Shown here piece by piece: positions 3,413-5,732 of a stretch of DNA of 5,732 nt. Below the pieces are notes generated by a model. The model had not been told where the DNA came from. It did no database searches and worked only from the letters and a program-made list of their open reading frames with translations. The DNA comes from an uncultured Actinomyces sp. Its GTDB lineage: Bacteria > Actinomycetota > Actinomycetes > Actinomycetales > Actinomycetaceae. Location of the stretch: the NCBI GenBank assembly GCA_938041695.1, contig CALISI010000007.1:1-5732 (forward strand), read 5' to 3'. The position numbers and the translations under genes were made by a program. The stretch's first letter is position 1; each line of letters opens with the position of its first letter.

Positions 3413-5732
3413 ATGTCTGCTGCGACCACGCAGTTCCCCACCGCCACGATCCTGGCCTATCCGCGCATCGGACGCGGCCGTGAGCTCAAGCGCGCCCTCG
3501 AGGCCCGCTGGGCCGGGCGCATCACCGACGCCGAGCTGATCCAGGCCGCTAACGATCTGCGTCAGGAGAATCTCGCGCGCCTCGTCGAGCTCGGTCTGAA
3601 TCCCTCCGACGCCTCCCTCGCTGACGCGCCCTCCCTGTACGACCACGTCCTGGACGCGACCATCCTCCTGGGTGCCATCCCGCCGCGCTTTGCCGGCCGC
3701 GAGGGCCTCGACCTCTACTTTGCGCTCGCCCGCGGCGACGACAAGGTCGGCCCCGAAGAAATGACGAAGTGGTTCGACACGAACTACCACTACCTCGTTC
3801 CCGAGATCGGCCCCGACACGCCCCTGCGCTTCGCCGACGACACAATCACACGCCGCTTTACGGACGCCCGCGAGTGGGGCTACGTCACCCGCCCCGTCCT
3901 GGTGGGCCCTGTCACCTACCTGGCCCTCGCCAAGGCCGACCCCGCCACCCCCGACTTCGACCCGCTCACCCGCATCGACGAGGCCGTGGCCGCTTACGAG
4001 GAGGCGCTGGCCTCCCTGCACGCCGCGGGCGCCCCGTGGGTCCAGCTCGACGAGCCGGCCCTCACCTCCGACAACCTGTCGCGCTCCCGCACCGAACTGG
4101 GCGAGCTCGCTGCCCGCGTCTACGAGCGCCTGGCCGCCTCCCAGAACCGTCCCCAGATTCTGCTCACCACCCCCTACGGCGATGCCTCCCACGCGGCGAG
4201 TGCCCTGGCCAAGACGGGCGTCGAGGCCCTCCACGTCGACACGCTGCGTGGATCCCTCCCGAAGGACGCCGACCTGTCTGGCGTGACCCTCGTCGTCGGC
4301 GCCGTCGACGGCCGCTACATCTGGCGCGCCGACCTGGCCCAGCTGCGCGAGACCTTGAAGGCCGCACAGGCCCTGGGCGCCGCACGCGTCACCGTCGCCA
4401 CCTCCAACTCCCTGCAGCACGTGCCCCACGACATCGCGCTCGAGACCTGGGACGATAAGACCCTCAACGAGAACCTGCACGCCTGGCTGGCCTTCGCCGA
4501 CCAGAAGGTTCTCGAGGTCGTCACCCTCGCCCGCGGCCTCGATGAAGGCTGGGACGCCATTGACGCCGAGGTCGCCGAGGCCACCCGTGTCCTCGAGCAG
4601 CGCGCTGCAGCCCCCGGCGTCGTGCGCCCCGAGGTCCGCGCCCGTACCGCTGCGCTGACCGACGCCGACCGCTCCCGCGAGCCCTACCTGGAGCGCGAGG
4701 CAGCCCAGACCGAGCGCCTCCACCTGCCTCCGCTGCCCACGACGACCATCGGATCGTTCCCGCAGACCACCGAGATTCGCAAGGCGCGCGCCGCCAACGC
4801 CCGCGGCGAGCTCTCCGACGCAGACTACGAGGCACGCATGCGCGAGGAGATCGCCTCGGTGATCACCCTCCAGGAGGAGCTGGGCCTGGACGTCCTGGTC
4901 CACGGCGAGGCCGAGCGTAACGACATGGTCCAGTACTTCGCCGAGCTGCTCGACGGTTTCGCGGCCACGCGCAATGGCTGGGTGCAGTCCTACGGTTCGC
5001 GCTGCACACGCCCGTCGATCCTGTGGGGCGACGTCTCGCGTCCCGCACCCATGACCGTGGGCTGGACCACCTACGCCCAGTCGCTCACCGACAAGCCCGT
5101 CAAGGGCATGCTGACCGGTCCCGTCACGATCATCGCGTGGTCCTTCCCCCGCAACGACCTGCCGCTCGGCGAGATCGCCGACCAGATCGGCCTGGCCCTG
5201 CGCGACGAGGTCTCCGATCTTGAGGCCGCCGGCATCGCCGCCATCCAGGTCGACGAGCCCGCCCTGCGTGAGCTCCTGCCCCTGGATGCCGAGCGTCACG
5301 CCGACTACCTGAACTGGTCCGTGGGATCCTTCCGCCTGGCCACCTCCAGCGTGCGCCCCGACACCCAGATCCACACGCACCTGTGCTACTCCGAATTCGG
5401 ACAGATCATCGACGCCATCAAGGGCCTGGACGCCGACGTCACCTCGATCGAGGCCGCGCGCTCCAAGATGGAGGTCATCCCCGAACTCGCCGAGGCCGGC
5501 TTCGACCACGGCATCGGCCCTGGCGTGTGGGACATCCACGCCCCGCGCGTCCCCAGCACCGAGGAGCTCGCCGAGCTCATCGGCCTGGCCGCCGACGCCG
5601 CGGAGGTCTCGCGCCTGTGGGTCAACCCCGACTGCGGCCTCAAGACCCGCGGCTACGAGGAAACGAAGGCGTCGCTGGACAACCTTGTCTCCGCTACTCG
5701 GCAAGTGCGTGCCCAGCGCGGCCTGGAGAGCT
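3413..5732 (+). CDS. metE: Cobalamin-independent methionine synthase MetE, 3' end outside the window
   Basis: It transfers the methyl group of 5-methyltetrahydropteroyl-triglutamate to homocysteine, giving methionine (EC 2.1.1.14), in the cytoplasm. 773 codons are present and the frame is open at the right edge. E. coli MetE has 753 residues and the last family motif is already passed. The final base, T, may be the first base of a stop codon, so little or nothing is missing. The N-terminal barrel starts with LAYPRIGRGRELKRALE (14-30). The C-terminal catalytic barrel starts at TTTIGSFPQT (443-452). Glu499 sits in HGEAERNDMVQYF, and further on are SYGSRCTRPSI, KPVKGMLTGPVTI and VDEPALRE (Asp614). 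All four zinc ligands are present: His656 and Cys658 (HLC), Glu680 (SIEAARS) and Cys741 (NPDCGLKTRG). Each lies 15 residues after its E. coli counterpart. ATG is set by AAGGAG at 3401-3406, six bases upstream. It is the second gene of the metF-metE unit. Confidence 0.97.
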   Translation, partial: MSAATTQFPTATILAYPRIGRGRELKRALEARWAGRITDAELIQAANDLRQENLARLVELGLNPSDASLADAPSLYDHVLDATILLGAIPPRFAGREGLDLYFALARGDDKVGPEEMTKWFDTNYHYLVPEIGPDTPLRFADDTITRRFTDAREWGYVTRPVLVGPVTYLALAKADPATPDFDPLTRIDEAVAAYEEALASLHAAGAPWVQLDEPALTSDNLSRSRTELGELAARVYERLAASQNRPQILLTTPYGDASHAASALAKTGVEALHVDTLRGSLPKDADLSGVTLVVGAVDGRYIWRADLAQLRETLKAAQALGAARVTVATSNSLQHVPHDIALETWDDKTLNENLHAWLAFADQKVLEVVTLARGLDEGWDAIDAEVAEATRVLEQRAAAPGVVRPEVRARTAALTDADRSREPYLEREAAQTERLHLPPLPTTTIGSFPQTTEIRKARAANARGELSDADYEARMREEIASVITLQEELGLDVLVHGEAERNDMVQYFAELLDGFAATRNGWVQSYGSRCTRPSILWGDVSRPAPMTVGWTTYAQSLTDKPVKGMLTGPVTIIAWSFPRNDLPLGEIADQIGLALRDEVSDLEAAGIAAIQVDEPALRELLPLDAERHADYLNWSVGSFRLATSSVRPDTQIHTHLCYSEFGQIIDAIKGLDADVTSIEAARSKMEVIPELAEAGFDHGIGPGVWDIHAPRVPSTEELAELIGLAADAAEVSRLWVNPDCGLKTRGYEETKASLDNLVSATRQVRAQRGLES

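Noticed and set aside
3329..5704. 791-codon minus-strand open frame opposite metE
   Set aside because: Low-complexity Gly/Val/Asp-rich translation with no domain. It is the mirror of metE codons with G/C third positions. metE itself has all catalytic residues.

Overview
The window is GC-rich DNA with a strong G/C bias at third codon positions. The L32 sequence is of the actinobacterial type, one start codon is GTG, and one short ORF appears to be leaderless. Together these point to a high-GC Actinomycetota chromosome, plausibly Actinomycetaceae (Actinomyces/Schaalia-like). The genus is an inference.

Layout, left to right. (1) 1-250: the last codons of an upstream gene (probably the DUF177/YceD partner of L32), then rpmF for a cysteine-free ribosomal protein L32, closed by a clear 10-bp hairpin terminator. 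(2) 335-1606: a complete CPA2-type cation:proton antiporter membrane domain without a regulatory tail. (3) 1642-1714: a tRNA-Arg(UCU) gene with a promoter-like pair inside the end of the antiporter gene. (4) 1715-2186: a gap holding a 14-bp perfect inverted repeat that looks like a terminator, a minus-strand 47-codon ORF for a small single-pass membrane protein, a possible 22-codon ORF just upstream of it, and a possible plus-strand antisense promoter. (5) 2187-2252: a 21-codon, apparently leaderless ORF with the dipeptide Met-Cys twice, followed by a 96-nt untranslated stretch that can fold back on it. (6) 2349-3332 metF and 3413-5732 metE, 80 nt apart on the same strand. metE runs off the right edge, very close to its natural end.

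How the genes work together: MetF makes 5-methyltetrahydrofolate, and MetE uses that methyl group, without cobalamin, to turn homocysteine into methionine. The two genes form a compact methionine-synthesis unit. The short Met/Cys ORF placed directly at the predicted transcription start is the most interesting element. It looks like a cis-acting leader peptide that could sense sulfur amino-acid supply and control metF-metE. No cobalamin riboswitch was recognised. The left half (L32, antiporter, tRNA) has no evident functional link with the methionine unit.
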